A stretch of DNA of 64,000 bases, taken from assembly GCF_029958905.1 (NCBI RefSeq), contig NZ_CP124613.1, positions 186,001 through 250,000 on the forward strand, written 5' to 3'. The DNA is from Vibrio sp. YMD68. GTDB taxonomy: Bacteria; Pseudomonadota; Gammaproteobacteria; Enterobacterales; Vibrionaceae. The translations under genes were made by a program, and so were the position numbers. A model generated the notes under the pieces. It saw only the letters and a program-made list of their open reading frames with translations. It had not been told where the DNA came from and searched no databases. Positions 55,265-64,000 of this stretch are shown one piece after another (the first letter of the stretch is position 1; each line of letters starts with the position of its first letter).

Positions 55265-55615
55265 TGGACTCACTGTTCTGAATTAAGACTTACTGAGTAT
55301 GGATTCAAATGTGCTTTGGTGCAAAAGAATGAAACAAGAAACCATGTGATTATCTCGCCTATCCCGCTCGGTAATAACGCTATCGCCTCCGGACAATACC
55401 ACGGCCTGTTTCCTTTGCATTCTAAACGGTACTTGAAGCCAACAATGCGCTGGTAAAAAGACGACCTCAATAGTGAGACTCAAGCCATTTGATGTTCACA
55501 GTGGTCAAAGAAAACACAAAAACTTGACCGAAAACAATAGCAGATCGCAAAAACTTATTTTATAATGCGAATTAATGTTTCAAAGCATCCAAAATTCCAA
55601 TATTAGAGGCACAAA
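55265..55615. other. Region before nagB
   Basis: About 350 bases between the DUF3081 gene and nagB. It carries no supported gene. The NagC-type operator lies close to nagB; the rest shows nothing recognisable. Confidence 0.5.
55555..55576 (+). promoter_or_regulatory. NagC/Mlc-type operator before nagB
   Basis: The 22-base stretch at 55555-55576 begins TTATTTTATAATGCG and ends AATTAAT. It resembles the NagC consensus of an AT-rich palindrome with a central CG and outer TTATTTT / AATTAA arms. It ends 39 bases before the nagB ATG. NagC represses nag genes until N-acetylglucosamine-6-phosphate is present. Confidence 0.6.
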
Positions 55616-56416
55616 ATGAGACTTATCCCGTTAAATAAAGCAGCACAAGTAGGTAAGTGGGCAGCGGCACACATCGTAAAACGCATCAACGATTTCAACC
55701 CAACCGCAGACCGCCCATTCGTATTAGGCCTGCCAACTGGTGGAACGCCACTTGCAACTTATAAAGCACTGATCGAGCTACATAAAGCGGGTGAAGTTAG
55801 CTTCAAAAACGTTGTTACGTTTAACATGGATGAGTACATTGGTATTCCTTCTGATCACCCTGAATCATACCGCACGTTCATGTACTCGAACTTCTTCAAC
55901 CACATCGATATTCAAGATGAGAACATCAACCTTCTTGATGGCAATGCAGCAGATAATGAAGCGGAATGTCAACGTTACGAAGACAAAATTAAGTCTTACG
56001 GCAAAATCAACTTATTCATGGGTGGCGTAGGCAACGACGGCCACATTGCATTCAATGAGCCTGCATCTTCTCTAGCATCACGTACGCGTATCAAAACGCT
56101 GACTGAAGACACTCGTATTGCAAACTCTCGTTTCTTCGATGGCGATATCGACCAAGTACCTAAGTACGCACTGACTATCGGTGTGGGTACTTTGTTAGAT
56201 TCGCAAGAAATCATGATCCTAGTGACTGGCCATAATAAAGCACAAGCCCTACAAGCGGCGGTTGAAGGCTCTGTAAACCACCTATGGACGGTTTCTGCTC
56301 TGCAACTTCACCCTAAATCAGTGATCGTATGTGATGAGCCATCAACTCAAGAACTTAAAGTGAAAACAGTTAAGTACTTCTCTGAACTAGAAGCTGAGAA
56401 CATCAAAGGTTTCTAA
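55616..56416 (+). CDS. nagB: NagB, glucosamine-6-phosphate deaminase
   Basis: A 266-residue enzyme converting glucosamine-6-phosphate to fructose-6-phosphate and ammonia, the last step in use of GlcNAc and chitin. Catalytic residues lie at the E. coli positions: Asp72 (FNMDEYIGI), Asp141 and His143 ([13 protein letters not shown]), and Glu148. The N-terminal substrate-binding loop [12 protein letters not shown] is present. Length equals the E. coli enzyme. Upstream is a NagC-type site and downstream a terminator. nagA and nagE are not next to it, so it is a solitary nagB. Confidence 0.97.
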   Translation: MRLIPLNKAAQVGKWAAAHIVKRINDFNPTADRPFVLGLPTGGTPLATYKALIELHKAGEVSFKNVVTFNMDEYIGIPSDHPESYRTFMYSNFFNHIDIQDENINLLDGNAADNEAECQRYEDKIKSYGKINLFMGGVGNDGHIAFNEPASSLASRTRIKTLTEDTRIANSRFFDGDIDQVPKYALTIGVGTLLDSQEIMILVTGHNKAQALQAAVEGSVNHLWTVSALQLHPKSVIVCDEPSTQELKVKTVKYFSELEAENIKGF

Positions 56417-56469
56417 GGGTTATTGAGTAAAAAGCATAAGTTTCGCTAGCACGATTCGTATGAGATGAG

Positions 56470-56498
56470 AAAGCCACGCAAATGCGTGGCTTTTTTAT
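56470..56498 (+). terminator. Terminator of nagB
   Basis: AAAGCCACGCA (56470-56480) and TGCGTGGCTTT (56483-56493) make an 11-bp stem with a 2-base gap (effective tetraloop), followed by more Ts. Confidence 0.9.
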
Positions 56499-56514
56499 TA
56501 GAGCGTGTTGATCT

Positions 56515-58527
56515 TTATAATTTAAAGCGCGATACCATTTGTTCCAGTTCCTCGACTTTACCATACAGCTGGCTAATCGCTTCAGCACCTTCTTGCGTGC
56601 TTCGTACCGACTCATCCGCAATCTGACTGATCGAGTTGATATCTCGGGACATCTCTTGCGCAGCCACGGATTGCTCATCACCGGCAATTGCGATCAACTC
56701 TATCATGCCATTCACATCTTTTGCTCTGGCAACAATTTGAACCAAGGCGTCTCCCGCTGAGTTAGACAGTGCCACACCCTCTCCAACCATTTGGGTGCCT
56801 TCACTCATTCTGGTGACCGCCTGGCGAGTCTCACTTTGGATGGATGTGATCAACCCTCCGACTTCTTCCGTCGCTTTTGAGGTTCGCTCAGCAAGGCCAC
56901 GAACTTCATCCGCAACCACTGCAAAGCCTCGGCCTAGTTCCCCCGCACGCGCCGCCTCTATGGCTGCGTTGAGAGCAAGGAGGTTGGTTTGCTCTGCGAT
57001 ATCATTGATCACTTTTATGACGTTACCAATCTCTTCTCCTCGCTTACCTAGGCTATCAACCGTGGTGGCGGTTTCATTAACCACTTCCGATATCCGGTTC
57101 ATACCGTTTACCGTTTCCTGCATTAAATCACCACCATTGACCGCCTCTTCGCCTGCTTGTTTGGCATTTTCCGCGGCATCTTTACTCTGCTCGGCAACTT
57201 GATTGACCGTGGCGGTCATCTCCTCGACGGCACTGGCAATCAGTGTTGCTTTATCCGCTTGTTCTTGAATTCCAGAAGCCACATTCTGACTCGTTCCATC
57301 CACCATTTTGGTGTATGAAGCCACTTCAGAAGCCACATTGGTTATGTTAGATATCACCGCTTTCAGGGCAGTTTGCATATCATCAATGGAGCGAGCAAGC
57401 TCACCCAACTCATCTTTATTCTGTTCATTGATCAACTCAGCCGATAGATCACCATTAGCAATGGCTTGAGCTCGATCGGAGATCACCATCAATCGTCTTC
57501 TCAGCATTCGAGACAACAGTATGGCCACCGCAAACCCCACCACAAGGACCGTCACAACATTAACCGATAACCACAACACAATGGTCGACATGTTGTCATT
57601 CAATACCTTGAGCGCATTAATTGAGTCATCTCGCTCTTCTTGCGCTGAAGCATCCAGTATGTCTTCTATCGGTGTAAAAATAGAATGTTCTAGTTCATCG
57701 ACCGTACGTATCGCTGAGTTCTTATAGTACGGGTTGTAACCATCAAACACTTGCTGAGCAACTTGAACGATTTCAGAGAAGTATTGCTCTATTTGCTTAA
57801 TGTCTTTCACTTCATTCGGTTTTTGCTCTAGAGGTTTTAGCTTCTCTAAGTAGTCAGAGAATGAAGCCGCGTCTTTTTTGAACGCCTCTCGAGCATCAGG
57901 GTCGCCCATAATATAAGCATTGAGCGAGGAAATCATGTCTCCCCCTTCGTCAACCAGCTCTAAGTAATAGCGAACCCCAGGCAGATCGTCATTCAGTGAT
58001 TCACTTAAATCGGTGGTCTTGTATGCATCAGCAAACTCGCCGTCTTTCAGTTTGTCCAGAAGATTTTCCAGTGGAATACCGACATTTTTTGTCAGTTCGT
58101 TTATTTTCTTAATCGCAAGCTGTTCTGCCGCAGGGTCGTACTTACTAAACACTTCTCTGTCCATCGTATCGATATATTCATTGGCAAGATTGAGTATCTT
58201 GTCCATTTTTTCTATATCCGAAGGTTTACCTGATTCAAGAGGCCTAAGCACAGAATAGTAGTAATGAAATTCCTTCGCGTTTTCTTTAAAGTTTTCATAC
58301 TCATCGGCTTCACCATTGAGATACTCCAAAGCGTTGGTTTGTAAATCACCGATTTCATCTAACACGTTCAAGTACGCCAAAACACCGGGAACATCATCCG
58401 CTTCAATTTCAGCGGAGATAATGGCCGATTTGTTGACCAGAGACCAAACCACGAAAGCTAACACTAGGGTCGTTGATATAATGACTGAAAAGCCCATGTA
58501 GAGGGCGTGAGTCAGGCGAATATTCAT
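56515..58527 (-). CDS. Methyl-accepting chemotaxis protein with duplicated helical sensor
   Basis: A 670-residue chemoreceptor. A first helix covers about residues 10-30. The periplasmic region of about 280 residues is all-helical and holds two copies of one module (44-160 and 180-294). Each starts D-D-x-PGV-x-YL and ends with a FxxYxP then E-hydrophobic helix. A second transmembrane helix lies at 316-340, then HAMP, then the signalling domain with [20 protein letters not shown]. The ATG at 58527 follows GGAGTATCAAGG. This helical sensor resembles helical-bimodular (HBM) types, not dCache. The ligand is unknown. Confidence 0.92.
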   Translation of the reverse strand: MNIRLTHALYMGFSVIISTTLVLAFVVWSLVNKSAIISAEIEADDVPGVLAYLNVLDEIGDLQTNALEYLNGEADEYENFKENAKEFHYYYSVLRPLESGKPSDIEKMDKILNLANEYIDTMDREVFSKYDPAAEQLAIKKINELTKNVGIPLENLLDKLKDGEFADAYKTTDLSESLNDDLPGVRYYLELVDEGGDMISSLNAYIMGDPDAREAFKKDAASFSDYLEKLKPLEQKPNEVKDIKQIEQYFSEIVQVAQQVFDGYNPYYKNSAIRTVDELEHSIFTPIEDILDASAQEERDDSINALKVLNDNMSTIVLWLSVNVVTVLVVGFAVAILLSRMLRRRLMVISDRAQAIANGDLSAELINEQNKDELGELARSIDDMQTALKAVISNITNVASEVASYTKMVDGTSQNVASGIQEQADKATLIASAVEEMTATVNQVAEQSKDAAENAKQAGEEAVNGGDLMQETVNGMNRISEVVNETATTVDSLGKRGEEIGNVIKVINDIAEQTNLLALNAAIEAARAGELGRGFAVVADEVRGLAERTSKATEEVGGLITSIQSETRQAVTRMSEGTQMVGEGVALSNSAGDALVQIVARAKDVNGMIELIAIAGDEQSVAAQEMSRDINSISQIADESVRSTQEGAEAISQLYGKVEELEQMVSRFKL

Positions 58528-58672
58528 CCTTGATACTCCATACATTTTAGTTCTTATTTACCTAAGTATGGTTCGATTATGGTCTGGCGCAATTTATTAT
58601 TGACATTTTTGTTTTTTATTTATTTGAATGAGAGAGTTAGTGAAGAATCGCTGTTAACTAACAGCCTTGAAC

Positions 58673-58705
58673 AAAAAATGCCGCCTACTTTTCAGTAAAC
58701 GGCAT
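58673..58705 (-). terminator. Terminator of the giant lipoprotein gene
   Basis: On the minus strand ATGCCG ... TACT pairs with AGTA ... CGGCAT around a GAAA-type loop, followed by six Ts (read on minus from 58678 to 58673). It lies just after the stop at 58735. Confidence 0.85.
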
Positions 58706-58734
58706 GAACAGTCTTCATTTTGAACCATCATAAT

Positions 58735-61700
58735 CTAGCGAAATTCGGTGACACCGGAGGTAATAAACTGTTTTAAAACAAGGTTTTGTGGGTCCGTGTT
58801 ATCTTCCCATTGCTCAAGCAACTTAACAGACCACTGCGTCGGTGAGCTATCAATCAAAGCCCAGTAAACATACCCATTACCGGAAAATAGTTTGAGGTAA
58901 CCATTCTCATCAATTGACCAGCTATCTATCCATGTTTCGTGACTATTCATATCGACACCAACTACGGTGTTATCATCATAAAAAGTCAGTGTCATGTACT
59001 CGCTGTGGGGATCAGGGTAATCGATGGTGAGAGTCCGTCCTATAAGCTTGTCTTCTGTGATGACCTTTGACCCACCGCAGGCGCTTATTGCACTGGCGAA
59101 CTCAACCAATGAGGCAGAACCATCGTCTTCATCTCCAACCGCGCATGCATTCAATGGATTAACAAAAGCACTGAGTATGTCATCTTGGGCCGCCGGATTG
59201 AACAATAGATCCTCCCCTCCTTCAGACACCAAGCTGACCCTTCTGACAAAGCCATTGAACTCTGCAAGATATAACGAGCCGTCATCAGCAAAGTGAGCGC
59301 CTAGCTGTGCAACTGATAACGGTGCCTGCACTTTAATCAGTGATACCCCATTTTCAACCAACTGCTCCCATGTTCCACTCTCTAACGGTTGGCTTTCATT
59401 GGTAAAGCTCACGGTTCCAGAATCACTATCACTGCCGACAAACTGCATCAGGATTTCAGTCTGATCCGCTTGATTCCACGTTACAAGCAATCGATTTGAC
59501 TGTAATTCTGCGAAATTGATAACCGCATTATAAGTGTCCGTCAGAATATGGTTACACATGCCATTTAGGTCGTCTTGAGTAATCTGACCATCACACCACC
59601 AACTGAGTGTTTCCAAACTGAAATATTCATATTCACTAAACAGGACTCGATATGCTTCAGCCTGTTCAGTAAAAAGGGCGTCTTGATGAACAAACTTAGC
59701 CCAACTCCCCCCTTCATCAATGACCGATAATACGGTCGCTATCGTCTGCCCAGCCAAAGGGACCTCAACAGCAGACAAGACCGAATTAGTAAACCCATCA
59801 CCATGAATTCGGCTCATCGCTAATGTATTATCAGGGTTGACTGAAATTTGCGTGATGGCCTCATTCTCAAATTCCCATGTGCCATTGGACGTTAACACGT
59901 ATCGGTCATCGGAAGCGGAGTTTCCCACATTGACGACTTCAGTCACAAACGTCTTAGTGCCAAAATCAAACTCACTGTAGGTTTCATAAACAGCATTGTC
60001 TTGTATTCGACGAATCGTTCCGTATTCTAGCTCTGATCCAGTGGTGAACAATTCAGCCCATAGCCAAGTTAACCCCGTTTCAAAGAGTTCGGATAAATTC
60101 GAGACTTGGTTATCTCCTTCGAGTTCAGGCCGGACGGTTGAGAATTCCTGACCAATAATCTCTGTAACTCGTTGACCTTCTTCATCCCAAAGATAAAACC
60201 CTAATAGACTGAAGTTATTCCCTTCCGTGGCAACCAGGGCAAAGTACTCGGTATCGTCACCACTAATGATCTTAATAATACCGTTTTCATTTATTGACCA
60301 ACTTATTGCAATACTGAATCCATCAGACTCCGTATAAATTCCGCTACCATCACTGCTAAATTGATACCCATAGTAGAACGCTTCACTTTCTTGGTAGTAA
60401 AGCGTTAACCCATTGAGATCGACCGTATCAAATGATGAATAACTGCAATAGTTAGCTGACGCCAAAAAGTGTTCATATCCGACTACCTCACCTTGCACTT
60501 CCCCTGTGTTTTCTCGGTCACAAACGGCATAAATAGGCATGGTTCCATTGACGGCCGAACGGGTCCAAGTTTCTAACATTCCAGATTTTTTTTCAGTCTC
60601 TCTTTGCACAAGTCCATTATTATCAAACCAATTAACTTGTTGCATATTTTCAGACGATGATAGTGAACCATCAGAACGATACAACGAGCCTTGATTCGAC
60701 GTGTAAACTCGGCAAGCTTCTTGAGTGACAGTTTCGCCATTGATTTGATAAGAAATAGGCTCTTTACCGACATAAACGGTGTTTGTTACATAATCACCGG
60801 TTTGCCAGTCACCATATTGCGTATCGGCATTGACCGCTCTAAAGTGGGTACTCTCTACTTCTGGGATTCGGTATGTGCTTTCCAGGGTAAGATCGTTTTT
60901 AACTAAATGGACGTTACCCCATTTAATGTCATCGCTGCCTTCCTCACGCGCTTCCATCCCCTGAAAAGCGCCGAGAGTGTCTTGGTAATAACGTTCGGTG
61001 AACACTCCTAGTGAGCGTCCATTGTCAAACTGTTCGCCCGTTAAACGACTTTCGATCAACCCTGTTTTGTCTTGCCACGCCACATGTTCACCAGTAAGGA
61101 GTTCCCAATGATAAATGGCGGTTCTAACCGATCCATCCAGGCTTCGTTTGACGACATCAAAGGTCAGTGAATCACTTAGCGTAGGGGGTTGAACCCCCGA
61201 CGGAAGTTCGGCTAAACAAGCGTCTAAAGTCAGCGGTTGGTTATCTGGTACGTTTGTGTCAATCGGGTCATTCCCATACAACACGTCATTTAGAATAAAA
61301 CCTTCTAATTGCTTAACATAGTTGGTGTACCCCCAAGTCGGTGTCTCTTTGTCACTAGGATCGAATTCAAGGTATTCGCGCTCAGCTCGTTGAATGATTT
61401 TATTCTTGTCGACATAGTTTTTAACGCTGTCTTCAACGTACATCTGATGATGTTGAGAAGTGGAACCCGCTCCCTTAACAAAGTCAAACTGCCCTTGATA
61501 CTGAGTCACACATACTTCTCGCAAACCGAGTTCGGTCGTAATGATCTCTTTACCCAAATAGGTGGTTGTAAACTGATTATGGGTAACCGAATCAATGGGT
61601 GACCAGGTGTCAAAACGTTGAACCGACCAAGGAACGGGCGTGTTGAGAGGCAGCATTTCTGCTCTCGTCACTGAAACGTTAAAGCCCCACCAGCGATCAT

Positions 61701-63579
61701 AGTGATCTCGATATCCGATGTACTCCCCTGTCACTGCATCAAGGTATTCAAACTCTAGGTTGGGATCCCATTCATTGGCTTGTGCACCGAAGTCGGTGGT
61801 AATTTGATTGACGACAATAGGATTACCTAACTCGTATGCATAACCATTGGGCAGGCTGTTGATGGTGTCGACATACAACTCGGTTTGGAAATAATGCGTT
61901 GTGTTACTTTGCCCTACATTGAGCCGAGATACGTTATAAAGCCGCCCATCGGATCGCGAATTCATCTCCATACCCATTGGGTAATCAGGTAAGCTTTCAA
62001 GGCACAATGAATACGTATCAGGTGAAGTCAGTGGGTGTAACGGATCGATGTCGTCTGCGTCATTGTAGCCATCGTTGTCATCATCGGGATCGGCATTGTT
62101 ACCGATTAAGTCTCCATCAGTATCGAGCCATTCAGTCGCATCTTCAGGAAAGGCATCAATATCATCAGCGTAGCTGTCGTTATCAAAATCATTAGGGTAC
62201 TCGTCTGAGTTATCGCCGATGCTATCCCCATCAGAATCTAACCATTCGCTACCGTCTTGTGGAAAGGCATCGACAACACTGTCATATCCGTCATTATCAT
62301 GGTCCCCTGCTTGAGTATTATCATTAGGGAACATATCAATGATGCTATCAAACCCATCTTCGTCATGATCGCCGGCGTACTTGTCATTGAGAGGAAAAGC
62401 ATCATCAACGCTGTCGTACCCATCGTTATCGTGATCCCCCGCTCTAGTGGTGTCCTCAGGAAAGGCATCATTGAGGCTATCAAATCCATCGTTATCATGA
62501 TCGCCAGCTAATAATGGATTTCTTGGAAACTGGTCATCATTGTCATCGTATCCATCATTATCAAAATCATAAGGACGTGAATCAACTAATGAATCTATGC
62601 CATCATTATCATGATCACCCGCTCGATTACTGTCTGTAGGGTATGAATCGACCGAATCTTCGAAGCGATCATTATCGTCATCGCTGTCAGCATTATTCCC
62701 AAGGTCATCACCGTCGCTATCTAAGTACTCATTAGGGTCGGATGGAAAGGCATCTAAGAGATCAGGGATACCGTCGGCGTCTTGGTCCAAAGTAAGATTG
62801 TCTGTACGGCTAATCGGTGGTGGCGTCACGTTCAAGTCATCTTCGTCAGTACTTTCAACAACCATGCGAATCTGCTCACTCACCGCAGCGATCATTTGAT
62901 TTAACGACGTTGGATCATCTGCCGCCTGCAGCATAACTCGCTGCATTTGCTCAGGTGAATCGGGTAAAACTTGGCCAGAGGCAACAATACTGAGTGCAGC
63001 ATAGGCGGCCTTAGGGTTATTGTCTGCGATGAAATCCCCCAAAACTTGTTCTTCTGGAATGCCCAAGTCACCGGACACTTTCTGAATCGCTTGCTGCTTC
63101 GCCTGGGCTATCTCTTCCGGTGTGTTTGCGTTTCCCATAAGCTCTTGCATGGTCAAATGAACCGACGTGGATAATGGCGTGACGTTCGTTTCTCCCGCTG
63201 GGGCCGACATTATGGCGCTTTCAGTCATTGGTGTTCCATCAGAGTCTTCATCGATGGTTTGCCCAGCGATTGCATGGACGACTATCGGGTAGCGCTGCGG
63301 TTCAAGAATATTGGAAACATCTAAATCAGCAACGCCTCCCGCACCCGATATTGCCCAAGGTTCATCGTCATCTTGTAACCAGTCTTGATCAAGATCCAAC
63401 CAAACCAACGCATTTTGCAAATACCCATCAATGGCTTTTATGCTGTACGTCTCAGTTGTTGTTATTTCAGACGTGGACGGCGGCACCGCAACCGTCGATG
63501 CGTCATCACTATCACTGCAGCCCAATAGGCTCATCGCACAGATGCCCCCTAAAGCCAACATGATTTTATTCGCTTTCAT
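58735..63579 (-). CDS. Giant lipoprotein with calcium-binding TSP3-type repeats
   Basis: A 1614-residue surface or periplasmic lipoprotein. The signal peptide ends in the lipobox SLLGC with Cys21. Residues about 250-510 form an Asp-rich region of thrombospondin type-3-like repeats. The unit AGDHDNDGYDSxxDxFP occurs five times and related DSDGD and DFDNDG units flank it (DNA about 62030-62790), so calcium binding is likely. The C-terminal 1100 residues are mainly beta and hold at least two copies of a module seen as WSINENGIIKI and WSIDENGYLKL. The ATG at 63579 is chosen for the lipobox. A LuxR-type regulator gene lies just upstream. Function may be adhesion or surface-layer formation. Confidence 0.85.
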   Translation of the reverse strand: MKANKIMLALGGICAMSLLGCSDSDDASTVAVPPSTSEITTTETYSIKAIDGYLQNALVWLDLDQDWLQDDDEPWAISGAGGVADLDVSNILEPQRYPIVVHAIAGQTIDEDSDGTPMTESAIMSAPAGETNVTPLSTSVHLTMQELMGNANTPEEIAQAKQQAIQKVSGDLGIPEEQVLGDFIADNNPKAAYAALSIVASGQVLPDSPEQMQRVMLQAADDPTSLNQMIAAVSEQIRMVVESTDEDDLNVTPPPISRTDNLTLDQDADGIPDLLDAFPSDPNEYLDSDGDDLGNNADSDDDNDRFEDSVDSYPTDSNRAGDHDNDGIDSLVDSRPYDFDNDGYDDNDDQFPRNPLLAGDHDNDGFDSLNDAFPEDTTRAGDHDNDGYDSVDDAFPLNDKYAGDHDEDGFDSIIDMFPNDNTQAGDHDNDGYDSVVDAFPQDGSEWLDSDGDSIGDNSDEYPNDFDNDSYADDIDAFPEDATEWLDTDGDLIGNNADPDDDNDGYNDADDIDPLHPLTSPDTYSLCLESLPDYPMGMEMNSRSDGRLYNVSRLNVGQSNTTHYFQTELYVDTINSLPNGYAYELGNPIVVNQITTDFGAQANEWDPNLEFEYLDAVTGEYIGYRDHYDRWWGFNVSVTRAEMLPLNTPVPWSVQRFDTWSPIDSVTHNQFTTTYLGKEIITTELGLREVCVTQYQGQFDFVKGAGSTSQHHQMYVEDSVKNYVDKNKIIQRAEREYLEFDPSDKETPTWGYTNYVKQLEGFILNDVLYGNDPIDTNVPDNQPLTLDACLAELPSGVQPPTLSDSLTFDVVKRSLDGSVRTAIYHWELLTGEHVAWQDKTGLIESRLTGEQFDNGRSLGVFTERYYQDTLGAFQGMEAREEGSDDIKWGNVHLVKNDLTLESTYRIPEVESTHFRAVNADTQYGDWQTGDYVTNTVYVGKEPISYQINGETVTQEACRVYTSNQGSLYRSDGSLSSSENMQQVNWFDNNGLVQRETEKKSGMLETWTRSAVNGTMPIYAVCDRENTGEVQGEVVGYEHFLASANYCSYSSFDTVDLNGLTLYYQESEAFYYGYQFSSDGSGIYTESDGFSIAISWSINENGIIKIISGDDTEYFALVATEGNNFSLLGFYLWDEEGQRVTEIIGQEFSTVRPELEGDNQVSNLSELFETGLTWLWAELFTTGSELEYGTIRRIQDNAVYETYSEFDFGTKTFVTEVVNVGNSASDDRYVLTSNGTWEFENEAITQISVNPDNTLAMSRIHGDGFTNSVLSAVEVPLAGQTIATVLSVIDEGGSWAKFVHQDALFTEQAEAYRVLFSEYEYFSLETLSWWCDGQITQDDLNGMCNHILTDTYNAVINFAELQSNRLLVTWNQADQTEILMQFVGSDSDSGTVSFTNESQPLESGTWEQLVENGVSLIKVQAPLSVAQLGAHFADDGSLYLAEFNGFVRRVSLVSEGGEDLLFNPAAQDDILSAFVNPLNACAVGDEDDGSASLVEFASAISACGGSKVITEDKLIGRTLTIDYPDPHSEYMTLTFYDDNTVVGVDMNSHETWIDSWSIDENGYLKLFSGNGYVYWALIDSSPTQWSVKLLEQWEDNTDPQNLVLKQFITSGVTEFR

Positions 63580-63785
63580 ACTTGCCCCCAATAATCCCTT
63601 TTGGATGTGATTGCTAGGAGCATAAAGATGGTGCTGATAATCCTCATCACCCATATGGGGGACAAATAGTACTTTTAGATAAATGAATTGATCGCTATCA
63701 AATAAACAAAAATGTCCATTGGGTTCTGAAATAGAAAGCCTTTAGAAAAAAGGGGGCCCAGAAAAATGACCAAAAAAAGAAACAA

Positions 63786-64000
63786 TTATAAAAATAAGTG
63801 ATTATGAAAATAACGAGAGATGAGTTGATTTTGATGTTTACAGCCTGTTTTATGCAGAACCTGCTTTATTTGAGTTCTGACCGTTTCTTTTGACACTCTT
63901 CGAGAACTGGCAATTTCTGAGCCATCTAGCCCTTGAATAAGAAGCGCTAATATTTGTGTTTCTGCGTGGGTTAAATTGGATTTACTTTCTATCTGCTGTG
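63786..64000 (-). CDS. LuxR-type regulator C-terminus, 5' end beyond window
   Basis: The last 71 codons of a regulator that runs off the right edge. They form a LuxR/GerE helix-turn-helix: LTHAETQILALLIQGLDG, then SEIASSRRVSKETVRTQ, then IKQVLHKTGCKHQNQL, ending FHNHLFL. The upstream sensing domain cannot be seen, so a response-regulator or autoinducer type cannot be decided. It is transcribed toward the giant lipoprotein gene, 206 bases away, and may regulate it; that is inference. Confidence 0.82.
   Translation of the reverse strand, partial: QQIESKSNLTHAETQILALLIQGLDGSEIASSRRVSKETVRTQIKQVLHKTGCKHQNQLISRYFHNHLFL

Noticed and set aside
62030..62790. Regular repeats resembling a CRISPR array
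   Set aside because: The periodicity comes from Asp-rich protein repeats in one long open frame. There are no identical repeats with unique spacers and no cas genes.

Overview
This window reads as a gammaproteobacterial chromosome segment, most likely from a Vibrio and possibly from the smaller chromosome. The evidence is the combination of a PL7 alginate lyase, NhaD, a betIBA-cho choline operon, three chemoreceptors, several c-di-GMP enzymes, and the DUF413 (MaoP-like) and DUF3081 families, with moderate GC and strong Shine-Dalgarno sites. The species cannot be fixed from sequence reading alone. No rRNA, tRNA, CRISPR array, intact insertion sequence or replication origin was seen.

Region by region. 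1-10.5 kb: a partial alginate lyase, a HAD phosphatase, two small outer-membrane proteins, two LysR regulators, a dCache chemoreceptor, an HlyD-type pair and a FadL-family porin. 10.5-12.8 kb: a Set-type sugar-efflux MFS divergent from an AraC regulator. 12.9-19.5 kb: a complete-looking yhf-type operon in the order yhfZ-yhfY-php-yhfU-yhfT-yhfX-yhfW, without yhfS, preceded by a perfect inverted repeat and closed by a terminator. 20.1-24.4 kb: a tight four-gene operon of unknown function on the minus strand. It encodes a membrane-anchored coiled-coil protein, a TerB-like protein, a helical protein, and a large protein with an HNH-like motif and membrane helices. It is flanked by a gene-poor 1.1 kb stretch carrying a transposase remnant, and it is the best candidate here for an undescribed system.

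25.5-36.4 kb: a PQQ-type sugar dehydrogenase, a 2OG-Fe(II) oxygenase, then the choline-to-glycine-betaine operon betI-betB-betA-choX-choW-choV with a BetI-like operator, followed by a MarR regulator and a small conserved protein. 36.5-43.4 kb: a large PLP-dependent decarboxylase, a second chemoreceptor, a decayed transporter tail, a diguanylate cyclase and a urea transporter. 43.5-51.5 kb: soxR divergent from an MFS pump with a near-ideal SoxR promoter, a broken MATE pump, a LysR regulator, an M20 peptidase, nhaD, a lipoprotein and ogt. 51.8-64 kb: a GAF/PAS/GGDEF/EAL protein, a MaoP-like protein, a DUF3081 protein, nagB with a NagC-type site, a chemoreceptor with a duplicated helical sensor, a giant calcium-repeat lipoprotein, and the C-terminus of a LuxR-type regulator.

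How the genes work together. The bet-cho operon imports choline and oxidises it to glycine betaine for osmoprotection, with NhaD handling sodium. SoxR and its pump form a redox-drug response. The yhf set looks like a self-contained catabolic or salvage operon with its own regulators, transporter and metalloenzymes, but its substrate is unknown. Alginate lyase, the porin-like proteins, NagB and the chemoreceptors fit a marine polymer-degrading lifestyle.
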